Positions 11,759-24,440 of a stretch of 64,000 nucleotides of DNA are shown here, piece after piece. The DNA is from Blasia pusilla (lineage: Eukaryota; Marchantiophyta; Marchantiopsida; Blasiales): positions 20,026,001 through 20,090,000 of the forward strand of contig CM114274.1 of assembly GCA_050084515.1 (NCBI GenBank), read 5' to 3'. The position numbers were made by a program, and so were the translations under genes. Below the pieces are notes generated by a model. The model ran no database searches. It was not told where the DNA came from and was given only the letters and a program-made list of their open reading frames with translations. How positions within the stretch are numbered: position 1 is the first letter of the stretch; each line of letters opens with the position of its first letter.

Positions 11759-12070
11759 GTAACTCTCAAGCTCATAAGGTTAATCTAGAATTACACAAAG
11801 GTAGAATGCTCCTTAAGGGCTCTCCTGTTCCTTTGTATACTTAAAGATAGGTACAATGAAAAAAAATTATCTCTACCCATCCTTATCCCAGGTGGATTCT
11901 TTTCTTAGCACGAGAAGATCTTCTTTGGACTTAAGTGTTCTTATCTCATCTTATCATATCTATCCATGATCTCGTCCTTATCTTACTTTTTCCAACCTAC
12001 GGGCCCACTCTCAATCTTTACCACGTGTTGTTTGTCTTTTTAATTTTTGGTTGGTTATTTCTCACTTATA
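11759..12070 (-). repeat. Inverted, 3'-truncated LTR of the same chromovirus family
   Basis: Starting TGTAACTCTCAAGCTC, the plus strand here is the reverse complement of the chromovirus LTR. Shared landmarks in inverted order are the AAAGGTAGAATGC, CTCTCCT, TATACTTAAAGATAG, TCTACCCATCCTTATCC and GGGCCCACTCTCA segments. The alignment stops near 12070, about 45 bp short of the LTR's other end. It is an older solo LTR or fragment in the opposite orientation. Confidence 0.8.
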
Positions 12071-12169
12071 CGCTATCAAGGTTGCACCAAAACAGACATG
12101 TCCATAGACATGCCAAACCGATTATCAACCTGGATTTTTTTGATGTCCGGATCGCCCGCACGGTTTCAA

Positions 12170-14115
<1,946 letters not shown>

Positions 14116-14357
14116 GGGTTGTTGATCACAACTCTATATTCCTTGAAACTTTGTAGGTAGCTTTGATACACATTGAGGATCAAATGTCTTAAATTTGATG
14201 AATTACTTGAAAAAGATGGAAAATGGAAATAGCGTCTTTTGGTAGAAGGTTTAATCGCTCGGTTCTAAAAACCACCTATATATTCTTGGGCTCTTGGTCA
14301 TAACTCCATATTTTTCTTGAAACTTTGTACATAGCTTTGATACACATTAAGGTGGCT
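14116..14357 (+). repeat. Satellite-like array, continuation after the microsatellite
   Basis: The same monomer landmarks resume (CACAACTCTATATTCCTTGA, AAAAAGATGGAAAATGG, TTGGGCTCTTGGTCATAACT) and stop in mid-monomer at TACACATTAAGG, where the gypsy LTR-like repeat begins. Confidence 0.8.
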
Positions 14358-14872
14358 TGTCACATCTTTTAGGATAGATCGGTGAGATCTAGTAGAGCGC
14401 CTTCGTGAGTAGTGGAGGACAGGCTCAGTAGGTTGAGGATGACTTTCTAAGGCCCCGGAAACCTGAGAGATCAGGTTTCCCCTTCGTTTCGGCTCATTTG
14501 GAGCCATATTGAGAAACTTCCTATTTTAGGTAAGTACCATTTTGATTATATGATCAACTTTCTATTTTTGGTAAGTTGTCCTTGACCTCTTACATCAGGT
14601 CAAGAGCCAAGGAGGTGACTTGGGAGAATAGGTTACCCTGGAGAGAGTTTGGGAGAGGGGAGGGATATACCTGAAAGAGAGAGAGCTTGAGAGCTCATTC
14701 TCTCTTTGTTGAACCTCTTGGCATGAGACGACGGAGCTATGGTCCCTTGCCTTGTGAGTATAACACAAGCCTCTCATTAGGAGAATGGGTTTGGTTTGAC
14801 ATGAGAGAGAGTGCATACCTTTGAGAGCTATGGTGTGAGATGGTGGAGAGAGAGATTGGATCTTACTTTACA
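14358..14872 (+). repeat. 5' LTR (or large part of it) of the methyltransferase gypsy
   Basis: TGTCACATCTTTTAGGATAG to CTTACTTTACA (TG...CA). It aligns along its length with 33522-34035. Sub-features are a run of GAGAGAGA-rich boxes near 14640-14690 and ATGAGAGAGAGTGCA near 14800. No Met-type primer site follows, so the inner boundary is uncertain. Confidence 0.7.
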
Positions 14873-16500
14873 AAGAGAGAATGAGAGAGCGAGTGAGCTT
14901 CATGGGGGAGCTCGCTGGTCACTCGCTATTTTTTTAGGTTGGGGATCGTGCTCCCCGTTCAGCGGCTCATGGGAGTGCTCACCGGAGCAAGAGCTGCTTT
15001 GATTGTTCTTTACATTTGCTGATTTTTTGTGTGGAAGAGTGGCGCGCGGAAGTGCTGCCCAATTTCTGATAGGGATTGATTATGGGGGCGGGTTGCCCCA
15101 TGTCGGTGCTCTCGGGAGCACCATATAGCTTGCTGATTTGTATTTTTATTGGTTTTACATTTTGCTTGGGAGAAATCTGCCGAATTTTTTGTAGGAGAAA
15201 GAGACATTGGGCTTTACAACAGTCCCCGTCAGTTTTTATTCGAATGTTCAATTCCAAATATTTGTTGACGCCGTTGTAGATCATGAAGTTGTGCACGTTG
15301 TGCCACAAACAATGCATAATTTGGAGTTGCAAGTAAAAATTCATGGTCAATCTTGCAAAACTGCCATTGCTAGGCAATTTTTAAGGTTAAATTGTTCAAA
15401 CCCTAAACCATGCCATGCCGACGTCGGCCATCATCGCCATAGTCACCGTCACCAATCAACGGTAAAGTGTCATCATTGACGGTCAACCGTCACCGTCAAC
15501 GGTCCGTCGTCACCATCAACGGTTAATCATCACCATCACCGTCAACAGTCCACTGTCTACTAGCCACCGTCGGCCGCTGGTGTTGCCCAGCGTTGCTAAG
15601 AGCCGCATTCGGCCGTTGTCCACCCTTTGGTTGCCATTCTCGCCATTACGGAGTGGATGGTCTTCCACGAAGTTTGTTGATTCTCTGACTTGCATCGCCA
15701 CCACATACTTTCTTTTGGCCGCCACCATCATCAAAGTTTCGTCGTCAACCAGTGATGGCAGATGACCTCCGGTTATGGTGTTTGATTTTTGATTTCATGC
15801 TGCTATGTTGTGATTGGTAGCCGCTCAATGACGATTGAGTAGCGTTCCGTGACGCGTGTAGCCTTAACGCGCCGTGCCGCTCGTGGCGGCACCGCACCGT
15901 CTCGATCGCGGAGTTGCACCGTCATTGTAGAGCAGAGTGTGGGTTTATTGTTGATTCAGGAGGGTATGCCGCCGACTGCCGCATCCCACCATCGAGGGCT
16001 GAGCCGTTTGTAGCCGTTCCATGCCGCCTGCAACGCCGCACTGTTCCACTAGAACCGCATTGTCTATCGAGGAGTTTTGAGTAGCGTCACTACGGGAGGA
16101 GTATGACTTGCTGATTGGAGGAGTTGTCTCCACGACCGAGTTGGGATTGACATGTGTTCAGGTTACCCATTTTGGTCCTTTACCCTACACGCATGAGGGA
16201 TTCTGGGATTTGGGTAGTTTATTTGGGGATATTGGGTTGTGTAGATGCTGAGAGCATCATTTATGTATGTGGTTTAGGGGTCATAGACCTGTGTGGGATG
16301 TCCAGAGTTGAGGGTAGGTTGTCGATGAGATGATAGCCTGGTCGATTTGCCGCACCACGTCGCTTGTTGCCGCACGTTACACGTCTCGGGGAGGGAGAGT
16401 GTAGATTGAGTGCCGCATGTTTGGGATGAGTGATTGAGGGATTACTCGGGAGGTTGAGAGTGATCGTGTGAGAGGGGCACAAGGGCCATCACGGCATCCT
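14873..16500 (+). other. Leader of the methyltransferase gypsy
   Basis: About 1.6 kb without a convincing reading frame between the LTR-like repeat and gag. It contains an imperfect cluster of ACCGTCAACGGT-like 12-mers at 15430-15560, several with dyad symmetry. GC is higher than in the flanking satellite. It may hold packaging signals, but nothing specific is identified. Confidence 0.5.
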
Positions 16501-17775
16501 TTCAGGATTTTGAGAGGCGAGGTAGTGGACCTGAGAGTAGCTCTGGAGGGTTTACCCGGAGTGGTGCGAGGTTTCGAGAGTCTCCACGTGAGAGACCACT
16601 TCGATCTCCTTCTCTGTCGTCTTCAGACGAGGGAGAGCGTGTAGAGGAGTTTGTGAGCACATTGCCACACATTGTGAGTGGTCCTACTATTTGGGCGTAC
16701 GAGATGGACGATCGAGGTAGAGGACCGCGTAGGTTTTCAGGTGCAGTAGGCACGATTGAGTTGCATGATTTCATAGCAAAGTTTAGGAGTTGGTACGACT
16801 CCCAGCGGGCCAGGAACTCTAGAGAGTTTAACCCGTTTACAGCATGGAACGGTATGTTCCAGCATTTAGAGGGGGCGCCCATGGACGATTACCATGAGTT
16901 CTCTCAAAGATATGCACGTGAGATCGAGGCGTGAAGGCTCTATTATGACCCACATTATGCGTCATGGACGAAGCCGTTCCTAGATGAGGAGGAGGAGTCA
17001 CGAGAGGCTACTTCCTCTTCCACTAGTGATGTTTTAGGAGGGTTCACTCGCACGGGAGAAGTTGCACCGTCTAGTCGGATTTGTCCTAGGTTCAACCCTG
17101 TGGTTGAGTTCTCTTCTGAGTTGAGGGCGAGCTACCAGGGAATACGGACGGAGAAGTTGCGGAGCATCCACGACTTCCAGAGGCGCCGGAGTGAGAGTTT
17201 GCGTGAGGCTTACACTTGGTTACGCCGGTTGATCAACGTCACTTAGGGGGTGACAGAGGCTCAAGCTATCCAGTCATGGTACGCGATGCTGGACTGGACC
17301 CTGCGGACACGGATGCGAGAGGGGATGCTTCTTATGAACACCTCCCCTACATTGAGAGATGTTTTTAGGACCGCCGAGAACATTGAGCGCAACATGGCGG
17401 AGGAGAGCGGAGCCACCATGGGTTCTGGGCGAGAGCAATCACAATTGTCTGCACTACCTGTGCAGCAAAGTGGCCTCCGAGATAGATCAACTATGGCACC
17501 ACGAGCTCAGGGAGGATACTGGGGGGCCGTGCCATAGAGACCTCCGCCTTCATATGCGGCTCAGCAGCAGCCGCCTACTATTACTTGTTGGTCATGTGGT
17601 GGAGCCCATCATTAGTGCGATTGCACTCGTCAAGGCGATGGACTTATGCCTGAGCATGGAGGAGGAGATGGTGCTGCACCAAGGAGGTTATCAATATGAC
17701 TATTGTCACAGGTATGGTCATGCACGCGCAAGGTGTTTCACTTTACATCTTGAGTTACATCCAGACTGAGGGCCA
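16501..17775 (+). pseudogene. Gag of the methyltransferase gypsy, with two zinc knuckles
   Basis: The reading continues through stops at 16932, 17245, 17535 and 17614 and a frameshift. It shows gag-type capsid motifs (RRFSGAVGTIELHDFIAKF, YHEFSQRYAREIEA, QAIQSWYAML). A first zinc knuckle, CWSCGGAHH followed by CDC, spans 17585-17625. A second near 17700-17745 (YCHRYGHARARC) has Tyr where its first Cys would be. Gag would package the RNA. Confidence 0.72.
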
Positions 17776-18629
17776 GAGAGGGCACCAAGAGTGAGTAGCC
17801 GGTTCGGGTGGGCCTAGAGATCGTGCACCAAGTGGTTCCATTAGGGGACGAGGAGCTAGAGTTTCCCGACATAGTGGTGGAGATGCCCATAGAGGAGGTA
17901 GAGTACCACCACCTAGATGCGCCGAGGGAGACGCCGGACGGGAGGCTGGGATGGCTGCTCAGATACAGCAGCTACAGGAGCAGATTGTTGTTATGGCATT
18001 GAGGTTACCCAATGCCGGATCCGTGGCATCGATATCATATGGAGCAGCCAGAGATCTAGAGGATCCTGGTTGGATGTGCGGGGTTGCCCAGATGGAGGCA
18101 GCCGCAGTTGTGACGCGTGGAGCAGCCGTAGAGTTGGATCCACAACAAGGGGAAGCCAGGAAATAGACTAGGCTTCCTCAATCTTTCACCTTGTCCGAGG
18201 TGATCAGAGTTCCTGGAGAGTTGGTGATGTTGTTGGTATGTAGGCATGGAGGGCGATGGGAGAAGCGAGTATGACTACTTCTATTGTTGATGCTCAAGAG
18301 GGGCATGTGTCGAGCACGTTGTTGGGGGCGGCCACCATTGTGTACCGCACTCCTTTATTTTCTGCTTCCGATGTAATGACGTTGGGGGGTACGCCCGCCG
18401 AGGATTTTCGGCTGGCCGCTTCACTATGTGAGCGCAAAGTTGGGGTTCCTGCATCTCATTCAGAGGTGATTGTAGAGGAGGTGATGGACTTGCCCTTGGA
18501 GCGGATGCTCGGGCCGTCCACGTCAGATTCATGGCAGGCTGTGGCTGCTAGGATGACGGAGATGCCCGCTAGACCCGCGATAGAGCATGCTATGGCTTCT
18601 CCTGGTGTTGTGTTGCTGGATAATTGAGG

Positions 18630-19040
18630 AGCGGTTTTTGAGTTGGTGAGTCTCGGAGGTAGAGCTTTTAGTCCGTAGCGCGTCTTGTTGGATTCAGGAG
18701 CACAACCCCTGATGTTGGGGAAAGCGTCATTTAGAGGATTGGGCTTGACAAGAGCCGATGTGGAACGTTGTCCATTCCGGATACAGACATCCTTGGGTGG
18801 AGCAAGTACCACATAGTATATCACCCGACAAGAGGTCATGGTGAGGATTCACCCTACACATCCTACAGATAAGTCCGTGGTGCGAGCCAAGGCGATAGTG
18901 AGTGATGTAGAGTCCTACGACGTCTTGGTTGGTGGAGCAATGTTATACCCGATGGGGTTTTCCTTGAATTACTGGGAGGAGTTAGCGTCCTACAGACCAG
19001 GATGGCAGTCAGGTGATGGGCGTCTTAGCTCATTACCCGT
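18630..19040 (+). pseudogene. Aspartic protease of the methyltransferase gypsy
   Basis: VLLDSGAQPLMLGK carries the retropepsin D-S-G-A active site at about 18688-18725. ILLGGAMLYP-like VLVGGAMLYPMGFSLNYW follows about 80 residues later in the usual C-terminal position. Stops at 18676 and 18819 break the frame. A short linker then leads into the methyltransferase-containing segment without an obvious independent start, so the enzyme was probably part of the Pol polyprotein. Confidence 0.72.
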
Positions 19041-19056
19041 TTGATTCATAGGTGCA

Positions 19057-20000
19057 GTGATCGAGCGACGGCCAAGAGAGGTGGCAATCTTAGCAGCATT
19101 TAGCAGTGCCATCACTTGGCCTAGTGATTTGATTGACGGATATGTCCATGCACATGATACTCCTGTTCTTGACATTTCTATGGAGACGAGTGTTATGGTA
19201 GCTTCATCGTTCCGTGGAGGAGAGGTACCATTGTGGGTCTCGACTGAGGAGCTTCGACGATTGGCAGATGAGCACGTACACATCACGTGGAGTGAGGCGT
19301 TTGCACCGGAGCGTGACAGGTATGAGGAATCCAAGGTAGCAAGGAGTGCTACGATGACACCCTTGGATACCACACCCATTGTGTGGTGTATCCCGGAGGA
19401 GGGTATTCGAGTGTTAGATCTCTTTGGAGGGATTAGCATCGGATTAGCTGCTGTTTTGGAGGCAGGAGTGCGAGTGCAGCAGTACGTGTATGTGGAGAGT
19501 GATGATGTTGCGAGGCGCGTCTCACTACGATATGTGGCATAGCTACGCCTACGTTTTCCCAACTTATTGTCTGCCTTCGCTATACAGGGGTACCAGAGTT
19601 CCCTATCGAGGGATATTTGTTTGGGGCGCATGACTTAGACCGGTTAGGCACCATTGATTTGGTCATTGCCGGTTGGCCATATCAAGGCCAATCGAGTGCT
19701 GGACGAGGCAACTGGTTGGTTGACACTCGGTCCAGGTTTTTTTGGGAGATGTTGAAGGTCTTACAACAATTTCAGGAGCACCAGTCTCATTCTCCAACCT
19801 ACATTCTAGAGAATGTGCCGATCTTAGGAGACTCCAGGTCACGGTTGGTGACAAGTGCTCATCAAGTGCGTGCCTGGATCGGCCCAGCAGTGTTCTTGGA
19901 TGCGGCGAGTGTAGGTTCTAGAGCCCATTGCCCGTGTCTATGGTGGACCAACTTGGTGCCCCATGCGGTGTTACGGAGGGCGTATGCAAGAGTGGAGCGT
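19057..20000 (+). pseudogene. DNMT3-like cytosine-C5 DNA methyltransferase domain inside gypsy Pol
   Basis: C5-methyltransferase motifs lie in canonical order. Motif I is VLDLFGGISIGL (19411-19446), followed by an acidic YVYVESD. Motif IV is DLVIAGWPYQGQSSAG (19656-19703), with Tyr at 19680-19682 where the catalytic Cys should be. SRFFWEMLKVL follows. Motif VI is YILENVPI (19803-19826). A motif VIII-like ASVGSRAHCPCLWWTN ends near 19952. The order I-IV-VI-VIII and the R-FF-E-x-L and W-N patterns resemble DNMT3. They differ from DRM enzymes, whose motifs are permuted, and from chromomethylases, which embed a chromodomain. A stop at 19540 and a frameshift near 19590 break it. The enzyme would add methyl groups to cytosine. 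Motifs are seen; subclass assignment is inference. Confidence 0.85.
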
Positions 20001-20650
20001 CCCTCCCATTTGTTAGTGGATTCCATTCTGGATCCAAGTTGTCGCTCACAAGCAATGAGGCACGATGATCGACCACTGTTGACTGTGGTCAACAGAGTAG
20101 GCAAGCCGCGGGCAGCCTTTCCCACGTTTGTGAGTTTTCCTACTTCCTATGCATACAAGGAGGCCGGTCCTGGCTTGGTTTGGGATGACCAGGTTCAGAG
20201 GTCCAACGCCGACGAGCGAGAGCGGGCGATGGCATTTCCCACAAGAGTGACGGCAACACCGTCAGTATCAGAGGCATCACGATGCCATGTCTTGGGTTAG
20301 GCGATGGACATGAAGTGCTTGACATGGATCTTCAACTTGGGAGTGGCTGAGCACCATCGGATGAGATCACGACAATCACAGCGGTTGCGTTGGTGAGCCC
20401 CATGCCTACCGAGATGGTGGAGGCAATGACTGGGGGCGAGACCCGAGGAGATTGACACACCAGGGAAGATCGGGAGAGACACCCTTGGACTTCTTGGGAT
20501 GTTTTGCAGGTATGCCAGGAGATGATAGCCACAGCATTGAGCGTGGTTTTGAGCACTGCATGTGGAGGAGATCAAAGTTTGCACTTGGTTGCAGGAGAGC
20601 GGTCGAGTGTCATTGTTTGAGACGGGGTTGCACCATAGCAACCACCGATA
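20001..20650 (+). pseudogene. Linker between methyltransferase and RT
   Basis: The frame from the methyltransferase continues to 20300 (VNRVGKPRAAFPTFVSFPTS), which may be the end of the methyltransferase fold (motifs IX/X not identifiable). The rest to 20650 is broken in all frames and not recognised. Confidence 0.45.
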
Positions 20651-21640
20651 TCCGTGCCGGAGAGTCCTACCGTAGTCACGATGGAGACTTGGGAGCCAGA
20701 TATGGTCCCTAAGTTGACAGGAGGAGAGCGGCGCCGAATACATCAGTTCCTCTGGAGTTATAGCAGCTGCTTTGCGTTTAGCATGGAGGATTTGGGTACG
20801 CTGAAGGGACCGGGGATCCGCATTGAGTTATCGAGTGATACGCCGATCTTCCGACGACCCTACAAGTACAATGATATGGAGAGAGCTCTGATTCAGAGTA
20901 GGAGCCAGGACTTGGTTGGAGCAGGACTAGTGGAGATGTCTCATGGGGAGTATGCATCTGCCATTGTCATGCTCGCCAAGAAGGATGTGCATGGCAACTC
21001 GACGGATAGGCGGATGTGTGCAGATTATTGACCTATCAATCAGCAGACGAAGTCCGATAGGTATGCCATGCCCACCCCTGAGGAGATCTTTGATGCGATT
21101 GGTCATGCAAAGGTCTTAAGTTCATTGGATTTGCGAGCCGGATACCATCAGCTGCATATCATATTGGAATACAGGCAGAAGATGACATTTTGGGGCATCA
21201 ATCCTCACGGGAAGGATTGTTTGTATCGGTGGCGGTTCTTACCATTTGGGTTAAAGAACGCCCCAGTTGAGTTTTAGAGGGTCATGGATAGGATCTTGGC
21301 TGCTCTGGATTCTGCTAGGTGTTATATTGATGATATCTTTAGTCATCAAGTTGTAGTCTTTAGCGCCACGGTTGAGGAGCATGAGTAACATCTAGAGGAG
21401 GTGTTTCGACGATTGCAATTACATGGGCTGAAGCTACATCCAGGCAAGTGCAATTGCTTCTACGACCAGATTGAGTACTTGGGTCATACGATATACCCAG
21501 GGGGCCTTGGTGTTCAGCAAACAAAGGTAGAGGCTATCTCACGCATTCCACGCCCTACAGATGTGAGTCGTGTTCACACATTCATGGGATTGGAAATTTT
21601 CTATCGGCGGTACGTGAAGGGATTCAGTTCGATTGTGAAG
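20651..21640 (+). pseudogene. Reverse transcriptase of the methyltransferase gypsy
   Basis: Complete RT with its fingers: FAFSMEDLGTLKGPGIRI, RRPYKYNDMERALI, MLAKKDVHGNSTDRRMCADY, then TPEEIFDAIGHAKVLSSLDL, RAGYHQL, WRFLPFGLKNAPVEF, the catalytic CYIDDI, EYLGHTIYPGG and FYRRYVKGFSSI. Stops at 21029, 21275 and 21387 and a frameshift near 21340 inactivate it. Confidence 0.92.
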
Positions 21641-22147
21641 CCGCTGACCTTGCTGACCAAGGTGGATCACGAGTGGCACTGGGGGGTTGAGCAGGAGCGA
21701 GCATTTCAATTGCTCAAGGACACGTTGATGTCTGCGCCCATCTTGAGGAGACCAAGCAGGGGGTGTCCTTTCCTGTTGCACACAGATTGGAGCACGTTGG
21801 GGCTTGGAGCGGTGCTCACCCAGCATGATGATGAGGGTAGAGAGTTCGTGGTGGCTTACGCTAGCCGCTCGAATAACGCTGCAGAGGCAAAGTACAACTC
21901 GTATGAGGGTGAGCGCTTGGCTGCAGTGTGGGCTGTCGTGGATTTCAGGTGTTACTTATTCAGCAACGCCTTTACCATCATCACTGATCATCAACCACTG
22001 AAGTGGTTGATGGAGTCCGAAAAGCTTACAGGGAAGCTTGCGAGATGGGCTCTGTTGTTGCAGGAGTATGATTTTCAGGTGATACATAGACCTGGGACGC
22101 TCAACCAGGATGCAAATTCGTTGAGTCGTAATCCATGCCCGAGTTAG
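21641..22147 (+). pseudogene. RNase H of the methyltransferase gypsy
   Basis: Open through this region: W-G-V-E-Q-E-R-A-F-Q-L-L-K, LLHTDWSTLGLGAVLTQHDD (active-site D in HTDWS), VAYASRSNNAAEAKYNSYEG, ERLAAVWAV, ITDHQPLKWLM and ANSLSRNPCPS. It has the usual gypsy spacing and is close to the fragment at 49.85-50.13 kb. Confidence 0.92.
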
Positions 22148-23640
22148 CGAGATGCGATTGGAGCTCGATGGCATGGAGAGAGTGATGAGGAGTCAGTGCC
22201 AGGATGGCACGTGTCAATCTATTTAGGCATGTTGGCTATGGAGAGCCAGAGTGTGGAGACTTCGATGGCGAGGTGTAGTGGAGAGTCCTTGGATCCCGAG
22301 GCCAGTGAGGAGACCACATGTGGCCGAGATATTCATGATGATGGAGTAGTCTTGGAGTACATTCGTACTCGTAGCGTTGTGAGCACTGTAGATGCTAGAG
22401 AGCGGATTGGATCCTTCAACGGGCCAGAAGGTTTCGTTGGGAGGGGACACATGTTTTGAGGGTTTGGGAGGATGGTAGAGTACGCGTAGTGCCGCATCCT
22501 TTGCAGAGAGCACGACTAGTGTAGCATGCTCACGAGGAGTTGGGTCACTTTGGGATGAAGCAGACGTACATCTTGCTCTAGATTCACTATTGGTGGCAAA
22601 GCATGCACACTGACGTTCAACAGTTTGTTACGAGGTGCATGGTGTGTGATCAGGTCCAAGCATTGTTCAATGCTTCAACTCCACAGTTGCATCCATTAAC
22701 GATCATGGGCTTAGGGTATAGATGGAGTCAGGACCTTTGCCTTTGACGGAGCGTCACATTCATTATGTGTTGGTGATGGTCGAGCACTTCTCGGAGTGGA
22801 TGGAGTTGGTTGAATTGCGTGACAAAGCGAGTGAGGGAGTAGCTTATGCCTTCCTTGACAGAGTGCTGAATCATTATGGTGCACCGTCTGAGGTGTTGAT
22901 AGACCAGGGTACCAAGTTTCGCGGTGAGTACCTTGTGTGATCGGACGCTGATCGACCACCGCGCGACTTTGCGAGATCATCCCGAGACGGATGGATTAGC
23001 GGAGGGAGTTGTGCAAACGGTGAAGAGGGATTTACGCAAGTATGGCTTGCAGAGAGGTCACCTAGGAGATTGGGACCTCCAATTGCCATGGTTGGCGATG
23101 GGATACAGATTCAGCAGGCAGACATCCTTAGCGTCTTTTTCACCGTACTTGCTACTTTATGGCCGAAAGCCAGATTTACCTACGGCCATTTGTCGAGATG
23201 CTGGTGAGGTGTTGGACCTTGATGACCCAGATGTATGGATGCGAGCATGTTCCCAGAGGGCTGAGTTGTTTCGGAGAGTGATGCCCATGGTGTTCGAGAA
23301 CTTGGCGATTGCGCAACATCGGGATACATTAAGGTATGAGACTATTCGGGGTGGTGGTTATCGACCAACTATCCGGAGGTTTCATCAAGGAGATTTTGTC
23401 TACTTGCAGCAGATGACACCGATGACGTTGGATGTGATTGCAGGGCGCACTATCCTAAGAGTGCGTGACGTTTTGCCATCCAGTGTTCTCTTGCAGGAGG
23501 GATGCGATGGTATGGTATGGAAGGACTATGTGCGTAATTGTGCGCCATGTCATCTTCCTAACATTGATGGTACAATAGATCCGAGCTCAACAGTAGTTCC
23601 TGCAAGCTTGCGTGGTATGTTGTGTGGTTCTGCTTGTGGT
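22148..23640 (+). pseudogene. Integrase of the methyltransferase gypsy
   Basis: H2C2 zinc finger: HAHEELGHFG near 22520-22555 and CMVCDQ near 22640. Catalytic core: HYVLVMVEHFSEWMELVEL, APSEVLIDQGTKFRGEY and HPETDGLAEGVVQTVKRDLR. The tail contains YGRKPDLPTAI, FHQGDFVYL and a GPY/F-like region. Stops at 22518, 22580 and 22938 plus frameshifts break it. It leads directly into the first half of the PHD finger at the transposon junction. Confidence 0.9.
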
Positions 23641-23647
23641 GCGGCCA
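23600..23647 (+). pseudogene. First half of a C-terminal PHD finger in the gypsy polyprotein
   Basis: The integrase frame ends at the left transposon junction with MLCGSACGAA. In frame with the sequence resuming at 33132, this supplies the first zinc-ligand region of a C4HC3 PHD finger. The residue expected to be the first Cys is Gly here. Confidence 0.72.
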
Positions 23648-23693
23648 CGCTCGGGGGGGACACCGTATGTATACCTCCTACATCACCTACGAC
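23648..23693 (+). repeat. Left terminal inverted repeat
   Basis: Begins CGCTCGGGGGGGACACC; inner part ACATCACCTACGAC matches the right terminus CCATCACGTACGAC read inward. Confidence 0.78.
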
Positions 23694-23727
23694 TTTTTGG
23701 GGTCGGAAACCCCTAACTTATAAGTGA

Positions 23728-24440
23728 AATTTTTTTCCCTCCCCCTTACTTACTTTAAAGTCGCAAATTTTTTTAAATTATGATCCCTATATTTTGTTAA
23801 GTAAATTTGTGTCCTTGATTTTTTAAGGGGCTTGAAAGTAAAGATAAGTACCCCTTCGCGCGGCGGTCTTGTATTGTTGCACTTGATAATAGGCTATCAA
23901 AAGTTTTCATCAATACCCAAGCCACTACCAAACATAGTAATGATATGTAAGGTGGAATTATCTGCATGTTTCCATTGAATCAATATTTAGTGCAACTTCC
24001 ACTTTCCCCATTACTTTGACACCTATGACGGAGAGGAATTGAACCTCTATATGGGCAAGATGCTCATATGGCCACGCCTTCATCCCCCTAATCTATCCCC
24101 TCCCAAAACTAACCTATCATAAACTCAGAAAATGACTTCACACTATAACATGCACATCACTTGGCAAAAGACGACACCCTGCGGATGTAATCATTGATCA
24201 CTCGTAAACCACTATTATCCAATTCATATATCCTGGATGTAAGACTTGGCTTCATGGACAACCTCACATTTGAAATTACCATTTCAATGTCAATATAACG
24301 GCCATCACATGCATCATATGTGAACAAGGTGTTGCTCTTATCTGTGCGCCGATACCAATTGCACAATATCTGACAAACACTCCATGTTTGTCCATCTTTT
24401 GGGACAGGTCGGTCCAAAAGATCAATAGGAAATCTACATC
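23728..24440. other. Transposon left subterminal region
   Basis: AT-rich spacer to about 24130. From 24156 to 24417 a minus-strand frame of 86 residues may be a 3' exon of the transposase gene or unrelated; it is not recognised. Confidence 0.4.

Noticed and set aside
18990-19631. 213-residue minus-strand frame opposite the methyltransferase
   Set aside because: Antisense shadow of a coding region with strong motifs on the plus strand.
19057-20000. DRM or chromomethylase identity of the methyltransferase
   Set aside because: DRM motifs are permuted (VI-X before I-IV) and chromomethylases embed a chromodomain between motifs I and IV; neither is seen.
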